Assembly: GCA_030704615.1 (NCBI GenBank)
Contig: CM060734.1
Span: 62,824,042-62,888,041, forward strand
DNA length: 64,000 nt
Reading direction: 5' to 3'
DNA from: Takakia lepidozioides
Taxonomy: Eukaryota > Streptophyta > Takakiopsida > Takakiales > Takakiaceae
The position numbers and the translations under genes were made by a program. Positions 1 to 12,194 of this stretch are shown piece after piece. The notes beneath the pieces are model-generated. The model made no database searches. It worked only from the letters and a program-made list of their open reading frames with translations, and had not been told where the DNA came from. How positions within the stretch are numbered: the first letter of the stretch is position 1; each line of letters begins with the position of its first letter.

Positions 1-130
1 GGTAATTTGGTAAACTCCCGGTAACATGATAAGTAATGGTAAATCATGGTAGATCATGGTAAATCATGATAAATCATGATAACTTCCGGTAACATGGTAA
101 CTTGGTAACTTCTAGTATTTACTCCTGGTA
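1..130. repeat. Degenerate short tandem repeat (GGTAAATCATGAT-like)
   Basis: The first 130 bases are built from imperfect copies of a unit resembling GGTAAATCATGAT, with variants such as GGTAACATGATAA and GGTAACTTGGTAACTT. The array runs off the left edge, so its real length is unknown. No coding potential is visible. Confidence 0.7.
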
Positions 131-324
131 AATTTCTCTGGGCTATATCCGTGACAGTATGATGACATATGTAATATTGACATTTCTTATAATTGCTGGA
201 TGGTCCAGCATCAAACTTTATTAAAAAAGTTCAAAAAGTGTGCAGTTGGTGCAGCAGTACCCTGAGTTGTTGCCAGTGTCTCCAGTTCGTGGATATCAGC
301 AGGCCTTTTGGACAACGATGTAGT

Positions 325-510
325 TGTGTAGCGATATGTATGCGCACGACAAATGTCCAGTGAATTTACGGAGCCTACTGCTCAACACATAGGCCATCGA
401 GGACCCAATGGACGGTCTGAAGGCACAGGTTGAAGGATTGAACCGAGGATCACCTAGGCTATGCACAGGCAAGGCACAAACACCCAACCACGGGGCTACC
501 TGCTCAAGTG
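325..510 (-). mobile_element. tRNA-derived SINE, copy 1 (SINE-1)
   Basis: Read on the minus strand this segment has a Pol III A box (TAGCCCCGTGG, 499-489) and a B box (GGTTCAATCC, 444-435), about 45 bases apart as in tRNA genes. A downstream body is shared with the plus-strand copy at 1050-1235: both contain GTGCCTTGCCTGTGCATA before the B box and a GTCCATTGGG segment after it. It does not fold into a plausible tRNA, so it is a SINE and not a tRNA gene. The 3' end has diverged. Confidence 0.75.
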
Positions 511-1049
511 CAATTCTTAGAGAGAAATTTGCATGGCTATACAAAGAACATGCTATACATAAATGGAAGTGCAAAAACTTACTATACATGGATGCCACTC
601 TACAGTGGACACCAAATTAAAGTCAACCCACCTAACATGCATGTTGGTTGTTAGTAAACCTATCAGCAAGTGGAATAAAGGGGACCTGGGTAGATGCGAG
701 TTCATCCATTGGCCTAAGTTTGGTTCTTTTTAAATCCACAGTCAGATTGCACAGGTAAAGTGACAAAATTATCAGCTTCAGAAGCAATTTGTGCACATAT
801 GAGGTCCCGAAGTCGTGAAGCACTTGTCGAACAGTCGTAAAAAATTCGAGCGATGTCCACCATTTCTAACTCTTGCAATTTCAACATTGCTTTCCAGATA
901 AAACTAGCTGTGTGAAAACCCATCCCACTATTTTGTCTAGGACACCACCTATGTGGCTGTAGGGTAAAACCGACCAAATTTTAACACATCGAAACACTTG
1001 CCTCTATGAACTTTTCTGCACCCTTTGCCACCTTGGCTCTCTCTCTCCA

Positions 1050-1240
1050 CTTGAGCGGGTAGCCCAATGGTTGTGCCTTGCCTGTGCATAACCTAGGTGA
1101 TCCTGGGTTCAATCCTTCAACATGTTCCTTCAAATTGTCCATTGGGCCCTTGATGGCATGTGTGTTGAGCAGTAAGCTCTGTAAATTTATTGGACGTTAA
1201 GCAAACTTTATCTTTATCTTTATCTTTATCTCTCGCAACC
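1050..1240 (+). mobile_element. tRNA-derived SINE, copy 2 (SINE-1)
   Basis: The A box TAGCCCAATGG (1060-1070) and B box GGTTCAATCC (1106-1115) are followed by a tRNA-unrelated body and a 3' end reading GGACGTTAAGCAAACTTTATC that runs into a (TTTATC)n tail. The head and body match the inverted copy at 325-510, and the tail matches 26166-26200. Internal Pol III promoter plus short-repeat tail is the standard plan of a tRNA-derived SINE, which would depend on a LINE for movement. Confidence 0.8.
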
Positions 1241-3094
1241 ACCTTTATCCTGCCTGCCATACTTAGTAGCATAAATGGGCCACCCTCAAGATAGGAAACA
1301 ACTAGTGACATTGGCTGTCCCACCACTAGTGACATAGGTAGCCAGTGACCAGCCCTTTTTTTTAAGGCGAAAAATTAGCCAAAAAGCTACAAATAAAACA
1401 TGGAGTTGACATAGTTATATAGAAATATGGGATGAAAACACTTTGTTGGAGCCAGCTACAACTCTGTAGATAGGGAGTCGGAGCCAAAACACTTCATTAT
1501 CATATAAGCTTGCCGCCTTCATTTTTGGATCTCAATTTTGTAACTACAGCCAGATCTATACAGGTACACCACTAGATACACCACTAGATATCGCAGAGTC
1601 TGCACTCCGTAGAAGTTTCCATGTAGTGCATACATGTGCTGTCCATGTCTTGGCATCTATTCCATGGGCTGCTGCCTTGGTCATTGTGCTGAACTTGATG
1701 TGGTGTCGTCGTGTGTGATGATTGCAAGGTATGCAAGTAGCGTTCAGACCAGCCTTTCTTTTTTCATATTCCAATATTGGAGCCACAAATTCTGTATCCT
1801 AAAAATCAGGGTGTCGTCATCACAAATTTTTACACTTCGCCATCACACTTCGCCAAAACTCAACCTGAATGTAAGTATAGTTGCCAACCGTTGCACCAAA
1901 AAACTTGAATATAATCGCCAATTCAGTTCCAAGCCTGCTGACTGTAGCCATGTCTGTGAAACTTCATAAATGAAAAAAAAGGGCTGCCTGTGACACCATG
2001 TTGAAGATACCATTTGCAAGCAATTAATGAGTTACTTCTCACCCCATCGACAATAGTAGAACTATCCAGAAAGTCAACCCATGGAAGAGTTTCAAGAAGT
2101 TTCCTGGTCTCGATAATCTGGTCAGTCCCGAAAACCAGAGGAGCTGGTATAACAATACCTGCATAACATATTTCCTCAAGTAGGCTACATTATACAACAT
2201 GATGTACACAGTAACCTTGCATGCTGCACTAATGATGATTCTGATTATGAGAACTGAACATCAAACAAGGAATGCTCTGCGAGCGGCGCACGCCTACGAG
2301 TCATGTACTGCCTACAACTTACTTCCATTCAGAGTAGCTTGTTAGAGCAGCATGGAGCCTGGATAAATTGTGCCAACCAGCTAAAGATGCCAGAGACTTG
2401 AGGCCACAAACAACGTGATGGCCAAAATTGTCCTGAGATACTGGACAGAATCAACTCCAGTCGCTACCAACCTGAATATTGTTCTCATAAAACAGCCATC
2501 TACCTTCGACGAGTCCCACGAGGTTTGGGTTTCACAGCGGCAGTCTGCATCAGCGACAAACACCACCCACATCACTCCTAGTATCCCTTTCCTCAAAACA
2601 AAATGCAGGAAAACGAAGTCACAAGAACTTGTACAGAGGTAGACAAATGTACGGTACATTCTCTCCGACTTTTGTTCCTGCATCTGCCTTTACCGATTCC
2701 CATCCCTACTGGTCTAGATTATATAGAAGACCCACACTTAATTATCAGAGAAGGCCATGATGCAAGCATTCACACAAACTGCAACATCCCAGCATCCTAG
2801 AGTTTACTGACTGGTCATGCAACTCAAGGCATGGGCTGCCTAATCCCCCTCTTGGGTTCCGGTTCTTCGTCCTGTTTCCTTTGCTAGAAATGAAGTATAC
2901 AGGGTGTGGATATGAACACGGGGTAATAACAACATACTCCTGTTGCTGAGCCAATTCCAAACACAGGCACTCCTGTATTTGTTGCACCTGCCATTTCCCC
3001 ATGATGCACACAATTAGCATATATTAAGGGGAAGTAACATGGTCAAGATGCTGGAGGGAAAACAAACTCTATGGCAAAGGGTGGAAAGAAGGGT
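1241..3094. other. Intergenic or 3' flank of the NUP58-like gene
   Basis: No open frame here shows family features or splice-consistent coding. One or more terminal exons of the minus-strand NUP58-like gene should lie in this stretch because its last recognised exon (3101-3250) ends in a splice donor. I could not identify them with confidence; a minus-strand acceptor near 2787 opening into a short frame is possible but unsupported. Confidence 0.4.
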
Positions 3095-3100
3095 GCTCAC

Positions 3101-6100
3101 CAAATGCTGGAAGGGCCGGGGTGCTGAAGACCGGGGCAGAGGAGGGAGCACCGCCTAGCAATGTACTCCCCACTGTTGGGGTCCCAAATAAGCCAGTGGA
3201 GGCTGGTGTTGGTGTTCCAAACAAGCCTCCTGAAGCTGCAGGGCTAGAACCTGCACATTCATGGAGCCCAACCAGATCTTTTCGATCATCAGCAAACCTA
3301 ACAACGCATGCTCACCACTTCAGTTACATAAAGCACACTGCTGACATAACTCACCCAGCAGAAATGAACCATGCCTCTGTATGCCTAGACTCCTGCACAT
3401 GAGACTGGTTCCCAGACAAGAAGAAAACATCTTTCACTTTCATTGCAGGTTAAAGAGAGCTAATACATGGAGTAGCAACAGAATGTACCACCTGGAGCAG
3501 GCAACGCTGGGACAGAGAAAGAAGATCCAAATAGTGAGGGTGATGAAGTGGCTGTGATGCCAGAGGCGGTGGCAGCGCCTGACCCGAACAGCGAAGGTGT
3601 AGAGGTGGCAGGGGTGCCAAACAAAGATAGAGGGCTGGCAGTTGGCGTTGGCTGTGCTTGGAGTGCCCCAAAAGGAGAAGGGCCAGGAGTGGAGCCAGGA
3701 GGTGCATTGGGAGCCGGCAACGGGGAGAGGTGGAGCGTAGGGTGCAGAACACGCCTTTCAGCAGCATCTCGTTGAGCCATTGCTCGGCGCTCTGCCTCCA
3801 AGAATGGGTTGCTGTCATCTCCATGTCGCCTCCGCTCTGTTAAATAAGCAGAGCGCACTGCGCCCATGTGCTGATGAAGAGACTCCACCTGCCTCACCCG
3901 CCCCCCTAATCAGCCCATCTCCTCCTCTCTTTTGCTCTCCATGAAGTCCAGCAGCAAGGGCTGTGGAGTATGCAAGCCTTGAATAGTGTGGTCTAGAATG
4001 TGTGATATCAATGGGAAAAGCGAGAGAGAGAGAGAGTGTACTCATGAGATGTTTGCTGTAGCCATGTGGCCATAGACCCTGTGCCCAGTTTGGGGCGAAC
4101 AAGGGGAACAGACACTACCTTTGTGGGGGGCTCCCTTCAGTGGTGGGACTGACATTGATATAACCAATTATGTCAGTTTCCTCTAGAAAACCCTTCACAC
4201 AAGCATCAACCTGTTGTGAGTGAGCTGTCCAGCAAGTAGACACCAACATGGCCAGGGTTTTAGGCTCAGCCTTGAGATTTTGAAAGTTGGTGAACAGAGG
4301 TGCAGGGACCATGCTCTTGGTGGTCCTAAAGAGGATCGGTCTCTGATGAGAACACCCCGGACATCGTGTCAGAAAATTTAGAGTCTTCAGGCTGCCTCCA
4401 CATTGGGCATCGACAATCTCCTTTTCCACTCTGCATCTGTTTATTGTTCAATGGTAGACTCCCCGCCCTAATTCTAAATACGGAGTTTAGTAGTGTACTA
4501 AATATACTCCTCGGTATGAATGGACCCAAAAATATGGGAAAGTGTACATAGGGTATCTAGTATCAGGCATGCAATTCAACTAACCCCACCATCTGACCTT
4601 GACATCGAGAGCTCAAAGGGTGCTACGCCAAACTCGCCCCGTATATTTTGAAGCGGCACGGGCTGCCCATAAAAAAAAATTGAAATATGAAAATCATTTT
4701 GTCAAATCTGCCCTAACAGCTGTGTTAGGTGGTCAGGATCACACTGACATGCATTCTTTGAGCACAAAAGCTGAGTGGATTCTAAAGTTTTAAAGTGGTT
4801 AAGTTGCCTTCCCACAGAAGCGTACTCCAAGGCAGGCCTAATAGAATGTACTCATAAGATGTTGTTTGCCGTAGCCTTGTGGCCATTGACCCCGCGCCCA
4901 GTTTGAGCGGAACACAGGTAGGCCTGAGAGAGAGAGAGAGAGAGAGTACTCGTAAGACGTTGTTTGCCCTAGCCTTGTGGCCATTGAGAGAGAGAGAGAG
5001 AGAGAATGCACTCATGCTATTCCCTGTGACCGTTAGCTTGCCATAATCTTACAACCATCAACCCTGCGGGAAACTAACCCGCCTGTAGCCTTTTGCGGGG
5101 TTTGTACCCACCAGGGAATAGCTTATCCCCACATCTCAGCTTGCAGGTATTTTCCCGTACTGCCATTAAGGCACTCACAGAGGCGCTTGTCCATGACAGC
5201 CTGGTTGCAGAGTTATTGATTTTAGTTCTGCGTATACCACAGGAACAACATGCATGGGGAAGGCATCTGCCCATCACTCTGGGTTGTGTGCAGAGAGAGA
5301 CTGTTTTTCTTGAGGCCTACTGGATACACACCCTGCCTGAGCCAGCTGTGCTTTTCAAACTAGCATGGCTTGTAAGACTCAGCACGAGATTGTCACAGCA
5401 CAACCTCATGCAAAGCAATAACAATCCGGTTACAGCAATAAAAGTGTCCATTTTATGGCTAGTATTTACATCATGTTAGGGAGTATGACTTCTACCCCTA
5501 TAGATAGCCACTGAAATGAACAGGTGCGGCAGAAGGATCCACGAACACTGAATGAAAAAGGCTAGGCATAGTGCTTAATCTTTTGCAAGCAGGTAAGTCT
5601 TGTCAGCATGCCTTAGCTCCAGAGGTGGTATTGGATAAAGTCACATAACCTTCCCTCTACTTTGGCATCCTTGATTTCGAACAGCGGTGTGACACATGGA
5701 AGTTACATACACAAGAGGCCGAATAATCTAGATAACTTTTGAGGAGTTGCACACCTGCATTTCTGTTCACATGAACCAATTTCACTTGCAGAGGCCTTCC
5801 AGACAGTTCGGCCTTCCTGATGGTGAGTGACTGCTTACAGGCAAAACAGGGGCTTCACCTTAAACCCTTCACTGGAAACTCATCAACAGAGTTGGTAAGG
5901 TTTGGAATTTAGCAGCACGTTTCAAAGACAAAGCTTTCCATGTCAAGAAAGGTGTCTACAAGGGTGTTTGTCTATAGTTCAATCTTGTCATTACTCTTCC
6001 ACCCTCTGCTTTAACATCTTATGCCACAAATTCCAATAGAGGTTCCAGACTTCGCAGGGTATGCCAGGAAAACAATCAGAAAGGATAAACAGGTGTGAAA

Positions 6101-7401
6101 ATGGGGCTCACCTCGGCTGCAACATGGATAAAAAAGTCATGTACATTGGTCATGACAGTTGGCAGAGAGTGCAACAGCGACAGTTGAGAGCCATAACTAT
6201 TCTCCTTCCCTGTGGCCAACAGAAGCAGGCGCTCCAGCTCCTCAATGCGTTGTTGGTATTTTGAGAGGAGGCGCTCAAATCTGGCCACTGTTTGCTGCAG
6301 AAATGGAGAGGGCTTTGCAGGAAGTGTACTGAAGAAGTCCAGCACTGCTGCTTGCATGGCTCCAAAACGAGGCTGCAACACCAGGAAAGTACGGACTGCC
6401 ACCTCCGTCTGGCGTAAGAGCTGCTGGCTGGCTTCTGCCTGCCCTCCTCTCACTGCAGCTGCCTCCCTGATAACTGCCCCTGCCACACCGCCTAGCTCCT
6501 GTCCCTCAACCCTCCCTATGTTAGGGCACCACCCAGCAGCATGACCACTATACCTCTTCCTGTGCTGGCCCTCTCCCGACAAGTGAAATTAAGAATAACT
6601 CTCTGGGCTGTTACCAATTATAATTGGCAGCCCATCCTGCACAATGGAAGACACAGCCAAAGTCAGAAAATGCACCTGAGAGATGCGGGCAGCATCAAAT
6701 TCGAAGCCCTTATGCAGGGCAGCAAAATTAGACCCACGATCCTTCTGCTCCAGTTGCCGACTCTCCTCCCTGTACTCCTGCACCCTCTCCCTGGATCCCA
6801 TTTTTCATATTCAGAACCCACAGTAATTATATTTTGCAGATTCCGGTAAAAAAATCCTGATTGCTAGGCTCTGCCAAGCGAGAAGGATGGCCCAACAGAC
6901 GAGGTTGATCTGGCCTTTCCAGGTTATTGCGAGGCTAGACTGGAGCAAGCGAACATAATTACACTCCCAGAGAGGTGGGGGGCTAGCAGACCAGAATTCC
7001 GGCATGAAACGAAGATTCAAAACTGTGTAGAAGTGTACATGAAGGTCGTACTCAATGAGTTGATTTTAGAAAACTATCTGGGGGTAAAACGGGTCGCTAA
7101 GTCACAAGCCTGACGCCATACAGATAGACACCACTGAAAGATAGACACAGTTCGAGGTGGAAGCGTGCAGACACGTACTACAACAGGAAGGAATGAAGGG
7201 GGAGAATGGAGGTGAGGTGACTCACTCAATCTGCAAGAGAAGCTGTTGCGAATGAGGATGAAGGTCCGTCCATTTGGCCTGGTATGACACCAGCAAGCCG
7301 TCCTTGCTAACAAGATGGATAGGGCCTCCCCCACCAGGCCCCTGCTGCTGGAAGGCTGATCCCGGCTGCTCCTGCGCCGAGCGAAAGAGCGGAGACGACA
7401 T
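3101..7401 (-). CDS. NUP58: NUP58/p45-like FG nucleoporin (3' end not resolved)
   Basis: This is a central-channel nucleoporin that in other eukaryotes pairs with NUP54 and NUP62 to form the FG-repeat permeability barrier of the nuclear pore. Phase-consistent exons on the minus strand are 7401-7226, 6790-6676, 6498-6112, 3888-3492 and 3250-3101, giving at least 408 residues. The start is the ATG at 7401-7399. Residues of about 98-240 form the alpha-helical core, with a stretch reading FERLLSKYQQRIEELERLL and ending HDFFIHVAAEV, which is what identifies the family. Later exons supply FG repeats (SLFGTP, SLFGSG, SLFGSS, then two GLFGTP/LFGTP units). The 2.2-kb intron 3889-6111 holds LINE-A debris. 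The last recognised exon ends in a GTGAGC donor, so the gene continues leftward. It is divergent from the LSM-like gene with about 400 bp between start codons. Confidence 0.85.
4025..5000 (-). mobile_element. LINE-A fragments, minus orientation, in a NUP58 intron
   Basis: At least four pieces of the LINE-A 3' region lie in tandem: 4027-4482 (3' tail to zinc-knuckle region), 4575-4838 (region upstream of it), 4843-4920 (tail only) and 4947-4988 (tail only). They align with the better-preserved copies at 21.8 kb and 52.1 kb. Several are separated by (GA)n runs. Each tail is a version of TGTACTCATAAGACGTTG read on the plus strand. All reading frames are broken. Confidence 0.85.
5001..6060. other. 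Remainder of NUP58-like intron, no recognisable feature
   Basis: This is intronic sequence between the LINE-A debris and the 6112-6498 exon. A plus-strand open frame at 5093-5479 has no family features and is probably chance. No repeat or RNA signal was recognised. Confidence 0.4.
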
Positions 7402-7808
7402 TATGGGTTTGTCTTCACCCCCTCCAACCCATGAATTCCACCCACCTCTACCAGTTATCTGCTCCTCAGGAATGAGAGCGTCGAGCGCTGGGCTTGCTCA
7501 TCATCTCGGCCTCGCAGCAACCCACCCCCCACCTTTAGCTCTGGCACATTCTCAACTTTTGAATGAGAAGTAGGCCCGCTTTCTTTCATCCTTCGTGCGC
7601 AAGAATGCAATGAATTTAGGGTTTAGGGACGAGGATACTCGATTGATTTTAGGTGCAGGATGGCCTTGTCGGATAGTCGCGCATGTTGTACGTCTATGCT
7701 GGAGATCTCTGTCGATGGGGCAGCCAATCTCTGAGCTCATCCAGCATCTATCCCTGGGATTTTTCAGTAATCTCGTTTACTGCGAGACCGGAGAGGGTTG
7801 AAAGGGCT
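7402..7808. promoter_or_regulatory. Shared divergent promoter region of NUP58-like and LSM-like genes
   Basis: About 407 bp separate the start codon of the minus-strand NUP58-like gene (7401) from the proposed start of the plus-strand LSM-like gene (7809). The 5' untranslated regions and both core promoters must fit here. I see no strong TATA box, which fits a broad housekeeping promoter. Its bidirectional use is inferred from the gene layout only. Confidence 0.5.
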
Positions 7809-10800
7809 ATGGAGCGCTCTTCGCCTTCGCTCGACTTTCTTTCTGTACGTCAGCCCTTGTTTTTCCCCATAAGAGTTCATTACTGTATCCTATATCCCTC
7901 ATTATCTCTTTGTGTCTTTCGAAATTCTCGTTGTTCTTGCACTTAAAGCCATAAATTGTTTCATTGTTTCTGGAGCTGGAGGAAATCCTTTGGACGCTTC
8001 TTTTCTCCTGACAAATGGGGACGAAATTTTTTGAAGGAAGAATTTGATGCTTTGGAGGCTCTAAGGACCGAAGGATTGCAGCCTCCGAATCCGCGCGTGC
8101 GACCTCTTGACAATCTCAATAAGTGCCGGCGTATTCTGCCCCAGGTTTCTCTTCATTCTCTCTCTGCCCTAGGAAATGAATCCACTCCAAGAAATTGTCG
8201 CAATTACACCTAGAGTAGACGTGGGATTGCAAATGTACAGTGGTAGCTGTCTGATTGAATTCCGCAGCTGTCCCATACTGGTTACAGAAAACCGCTGTCA
8301 ACAGTGCGGATACCCTATTGTTTAATGTTTTCTTGGGGGAATCACGATACAGTGTTCACCTCACCATTATTGGGCTTAATGTACACTACTGATTACGTAG
8401 CCAGGAATGTGTTAAATCTTTGGTGAATCATGCTTCGGAGATGGGCCTACAATTCACATGGCCTAATGAGACACTCTTTCTCCATAGAACACTGAAATTC
8501 AGTTTTTTTTCCTGATGACTTATGAACATTTCATTTACGCAATCATCCTTTGCCCAGTCTGTCCATATCCCTTTATCCTCAGACACCACAATACAGGGCT
8601 TGCACTTGCTGTCCTAGTTACAACAGACGGTACTGTTACAAATAATCCTAAATTACTGCTTTCGGAATTAGAGAACGTTGATCAGAATACTTAGGGGTGT
8701 GAGTTCCCTAGTACACCTTTTTGGTGAGAGAAACCTGAGGACAGTGAACTTGGGCATCACAGATTGTCTAACAGGGGCTGGTTGGACTTGTCTGTGACAG
8801 GAGGTGCCTGAGTCTCTCGCCAATGTGCCTGTCCGGGAGCCTCGAACACAGGAGTCGATTGAAGCACAGCGGCGAGCCAAGGTTTAACATAGTGTTCCCT
8901 TCCACCTTTCTTATGTTGTAATTTGCCTTCCCTTCCTCTTCGTATCTCTATAAGTTTATGAAAGGTCGATAAATAGAATGACTGAAGACTTACAAAAAGG
9001 GTCACCTGGGACAGGCTCGCACCTCATTGGTGCTTGAGAAGGTTGGGGAGCGTGCCCGTCAAACCAAGATTCTCGACCATCTGGCAGGTGGCTGTTGTAT
9101 GTTTCCTATTTGTGTTTCTGTTTTCTCATCTGTCTGCAGCTCTTGTGTCAATGCGCCTGCACACCTTACAAGATGTATTGTATGTAATTGCTAAAGTAAG
9201 GCCTGGCCCGGCATTGACAGCATATTAGAGAGGGCTCTAGTTTGTATTTCGGTAGCACCGATTTCTGAAAAAATTGCCATGTTTTGTTTCAGAGAAGTTG
9301 AGGCAGGGCCCCCTGAGTTTACTGGTCGAATGCTATGAGCAGCGAGGTCGTGTGCAGATATGGACCCGCCATTCGCATGGTGTTCGGGGGGCACTGGTGG
9401 GATTTCTACAGGCCTTGGACAAGCACTTTAACATGGTACTCTCACCTTCTGTTTGAAGGTAAACACTCAGGGTTATCCTAGGTGGGTGATGAGGGATGGA
9501 GTTAGAGAGAAATAGTTCATTAAAGCCATAGATACAGATACCAAAGACAGGCAGAGGTGGAGATTATAAACTAGAGTGTGGCAGGCATATGCAACAAGAT
9601 GTTCAGAAACAAACTTAAACTAGTAAATTGCACAGCTAGGGTCTGTCCCATTTGACCAGGAGTCGGAAGCTTAGAAGTAAGTGAATCCAACAGACACTGC
9701 AAACCCTATTGAACTTCTTGGGACAAAGTTGTATTGGGCACATGAAATGCAATCCCTTCTCAAGGCTGGCCACAGGTGGGAGTGACCAGAGACATTTTTG
9801 CTGAAATAAATTTGTGAGAAAGTTCGTAGTAGTTTTGAGAGTTACAGGACCACACTATATCCATCTAATTCAGGACTGAGATGAGATGGGAGAAAAGAAT
9901 TGCCAATTATTAGTATTTAGTTTGACCTTAAGTATATATTCCCAACACATTCGCTAGGCAGGCTACCTCACGTCAGTTAATTCTGGAACTTCAGCACAGT
10001 AGGACTGATCTTATACCAAATTTCCAACATTTCAGGCATTGAGTTGGTCACTGCTGCTCATTGTGGGCCCAATTCTAAACACCCTCTGTAGTGAAATGGG
10101 AGCTTATCTGTCAAATTGCAGGTTTTGCAAGATGTCGATGAACAATATACAGGTCAGCTTGATCTCATATTCTCGCTCTCGTTCTGCCCAGCTTGTAGAT
10201 TTCTTTGGGAAGCACCAGCAGCTACTTCTGTCAAAAACTAACTCATGCTGTACTGCCATATGCATGTCGATTTCTGCTTGAATTATTAGCCCACGTCATT
10301 ACGTGTCCTCACCATGGAGTAGCTTCCTGTGAAAGTACACCTGCAGATGTCTTAAGATTCAGCTTTGTTGTAGTTATCATGCTTTTCTCTTGAAAGTAGT
10401 GATGTGTATATCTAGTGATTGGGGATGAAGACAGTTCCAATTTCACTGTCTGACTGAAGAAGAGGTTTAGCCTTGGCTCTAGGAGATTGGAACACTGGAG
10501 GCTGGGGTCAGATCTGTTCAGAGGTCAACTTTTTACTACTCTCACTTCTTTAGTCTTCTCTCTTCACAGTGGTACGCCGGGTGCCTCGGCCAGTGCGTAA
10601 ACGGGGCCGTGTGTGGACAATTCAATCTGAAGGAAAAGATGAGGTAGACTCCCTAGCCATAACTTCATTGGAGCCAGCGGCCCCAGAAGTTTGTGCTGAA
10701 GCAGTTGAGACCCTAATAAAAGAGATGAAGGAGGTAAAATTGTTTCCAAAGCTGGAAAACCGGCGCCGACACCTCAAGCAGGCAAGTGCATGCACATGGA

Positions 10801-11346
10801 ACTTCTTCACATTTGTGATAACTTAAACTTATCCTTCTCATTTCTGTACCTGGCAGAACAGCCTATGACCTTCCATCTTTTCCAGTACAGATGTCAATGC
10901 TTTTAAGTTAAAAACCCACTAGTGCCCTGTGAATTGGGGTGTTTCTGGGATTTTCGAATCTTTGCGCCTTATCTTCACCCTCTGAGAATGCTCCACGCCT
11001 CTTTGATACCACTGTAGCTACTGAAAGGTGTGTCGTCAACCTGTGACACTAAGATTTGAATGGAAGAAGTTGATTGCTTTCAAGTGCCCTTCTTCTAACA
11101 GGGGGCAGTAAGGATCATCTACACTACCTCAGAGGAGGCTGAGCTAAATATTCCACTGATAGCATCTACTGAGTTTAGGAAACAATAGCTGAACCCTTTT
11201 TGTGTTGAAGGATTTCCTGAGAATGATGATGCTTGTGAGTCATTAACAACTCGTCAATGAGTTTTCCTTAAGTTTTCTCTTCAATGCCATGTTCATCACA
11301 GGTCTTCGTTCGAGGAGCCAGCGTGGTGATGGTTCGCAAGTTGTAA
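7809..11346 (+). CDS. LSM11-like Sm-fold domain protein
   Basis: Seven exons join with consistent phase: 7809-7844, 8037-8144, 9015-9087, 9293-9435, 10122-10152, 10570-10781 and 11302-11346 (215 residues, stop TAA). Residues 78-127 form an Sm1-type half: GPLSLL, then GVRGALVGFLQALDKHFNM and DVDE. Residues 202-215 give the Sm2 strand, VFVRGASVVMVRK. A basic then acidic linker of about 70 residues separates them, as in LSM11-type proteins and unlike canonical Sm/LSm proteins. The N-terminal part (PPNPRVRPLDNLNKCRRILP) resembles plant LSM-domain proteins of this class. Sm folds bind RNA in ring complexes; the actual partner here is unknown. The 10782 donor is GC rather than GT. The first exon (12 codons, donor GTACGT) is the least certain. 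The domain call is firm; orthology is less so. Confidence 0.8.
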
Positions 11347-12194
11347 GCTGTTGCTTGAATGGGCTCCAGAGCATGTCACCAGGCAAAGCATTGTGCCAAT
11401 TCAGTGGATGGAGACGTTTAAAGTTGATGGATCTCGTGGTTTTGTTTGCTAGAGAGTTCAAAAGCTGCTATTGCACACATCTGCCATCAAGCTCTAACTA
11501 GCTCTGTCATAGACAACACCCTACTACAAGGGATCCACAGGATTGAGCGACTCTGTATTGTCAATCTGAAAAATGAAAGACCTCAAGTTCTGAGTTTTGT
11601 TAGCAACATAGGATGATTGAGGCACCACCTTCATATACGGTTTGTGATTCCTACCAAATGCTTTCTTACATCGATGGCACTCTCCATTGGTTAAATACAT
11701 GGTGTGATTCCAGCACCACTGCATTTGCAGAGGTTGGCTTAGCAAAAAATTTAGGCAGTTGTGGCACTATCAAATGAATCCAGAAGCAGGATGACAGTAC
11801 CTGTTTGTTCAGGTTTAAATCCAGTCACAAAGGACTTGTGTTTGCAGTGTGCGGTAACTCCCTGGTGCAGAGTGGGTAAGAGTACCGAGAGCTCCAAATC
11901 TCTTGTACCAACACATGAATGACTTGATTGTGGAAGCAAGTAAGACAAACACTCGGAATAGTGAGAGGGTGGGCAAGCAAACTCGCTTTGTAGTTATACT
12001 GTGATGAACAAATATGATGCTGCACATTTGACGACTAATCCCCACATGGACCCGGTGTGTTGGCCTGGGGATTACTTTGTATCCTCATCGGATGAATTAT
12101 TAACGAATGTATGTTGAATGTCGGTGGATGAAGCACGCACGTCGAGTGTTGGAGCTTTCCTCGGGAGGGAGAGAAGTGAGAGAGAGGGAGAGAG
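11347..12194. other. Intergenic region between LSM-like and EIPR1-like genes
   Basis: This holds the 3' end of the LSM-like transcript and the promoter and 5' UTR of the EIPR1-like gene. A GA-rich stretch (12170-12195) sits directly before the EIPR1 start codon. No further gene is supported. Confidence 0.5.

Noticed and set aside
1060-1115. Possible tRNA gene
   Set aside because: A and B boxes are present but the cloverleaf stems do not form and the sequence continues into a repeated SINE body.
3450-3824. Leucine-rich open frame antisense to nothing else
   Set aside because: It is an alternative frame of the NUP58-like FG exon; the FG-repeat frame fits the family and splice phases.
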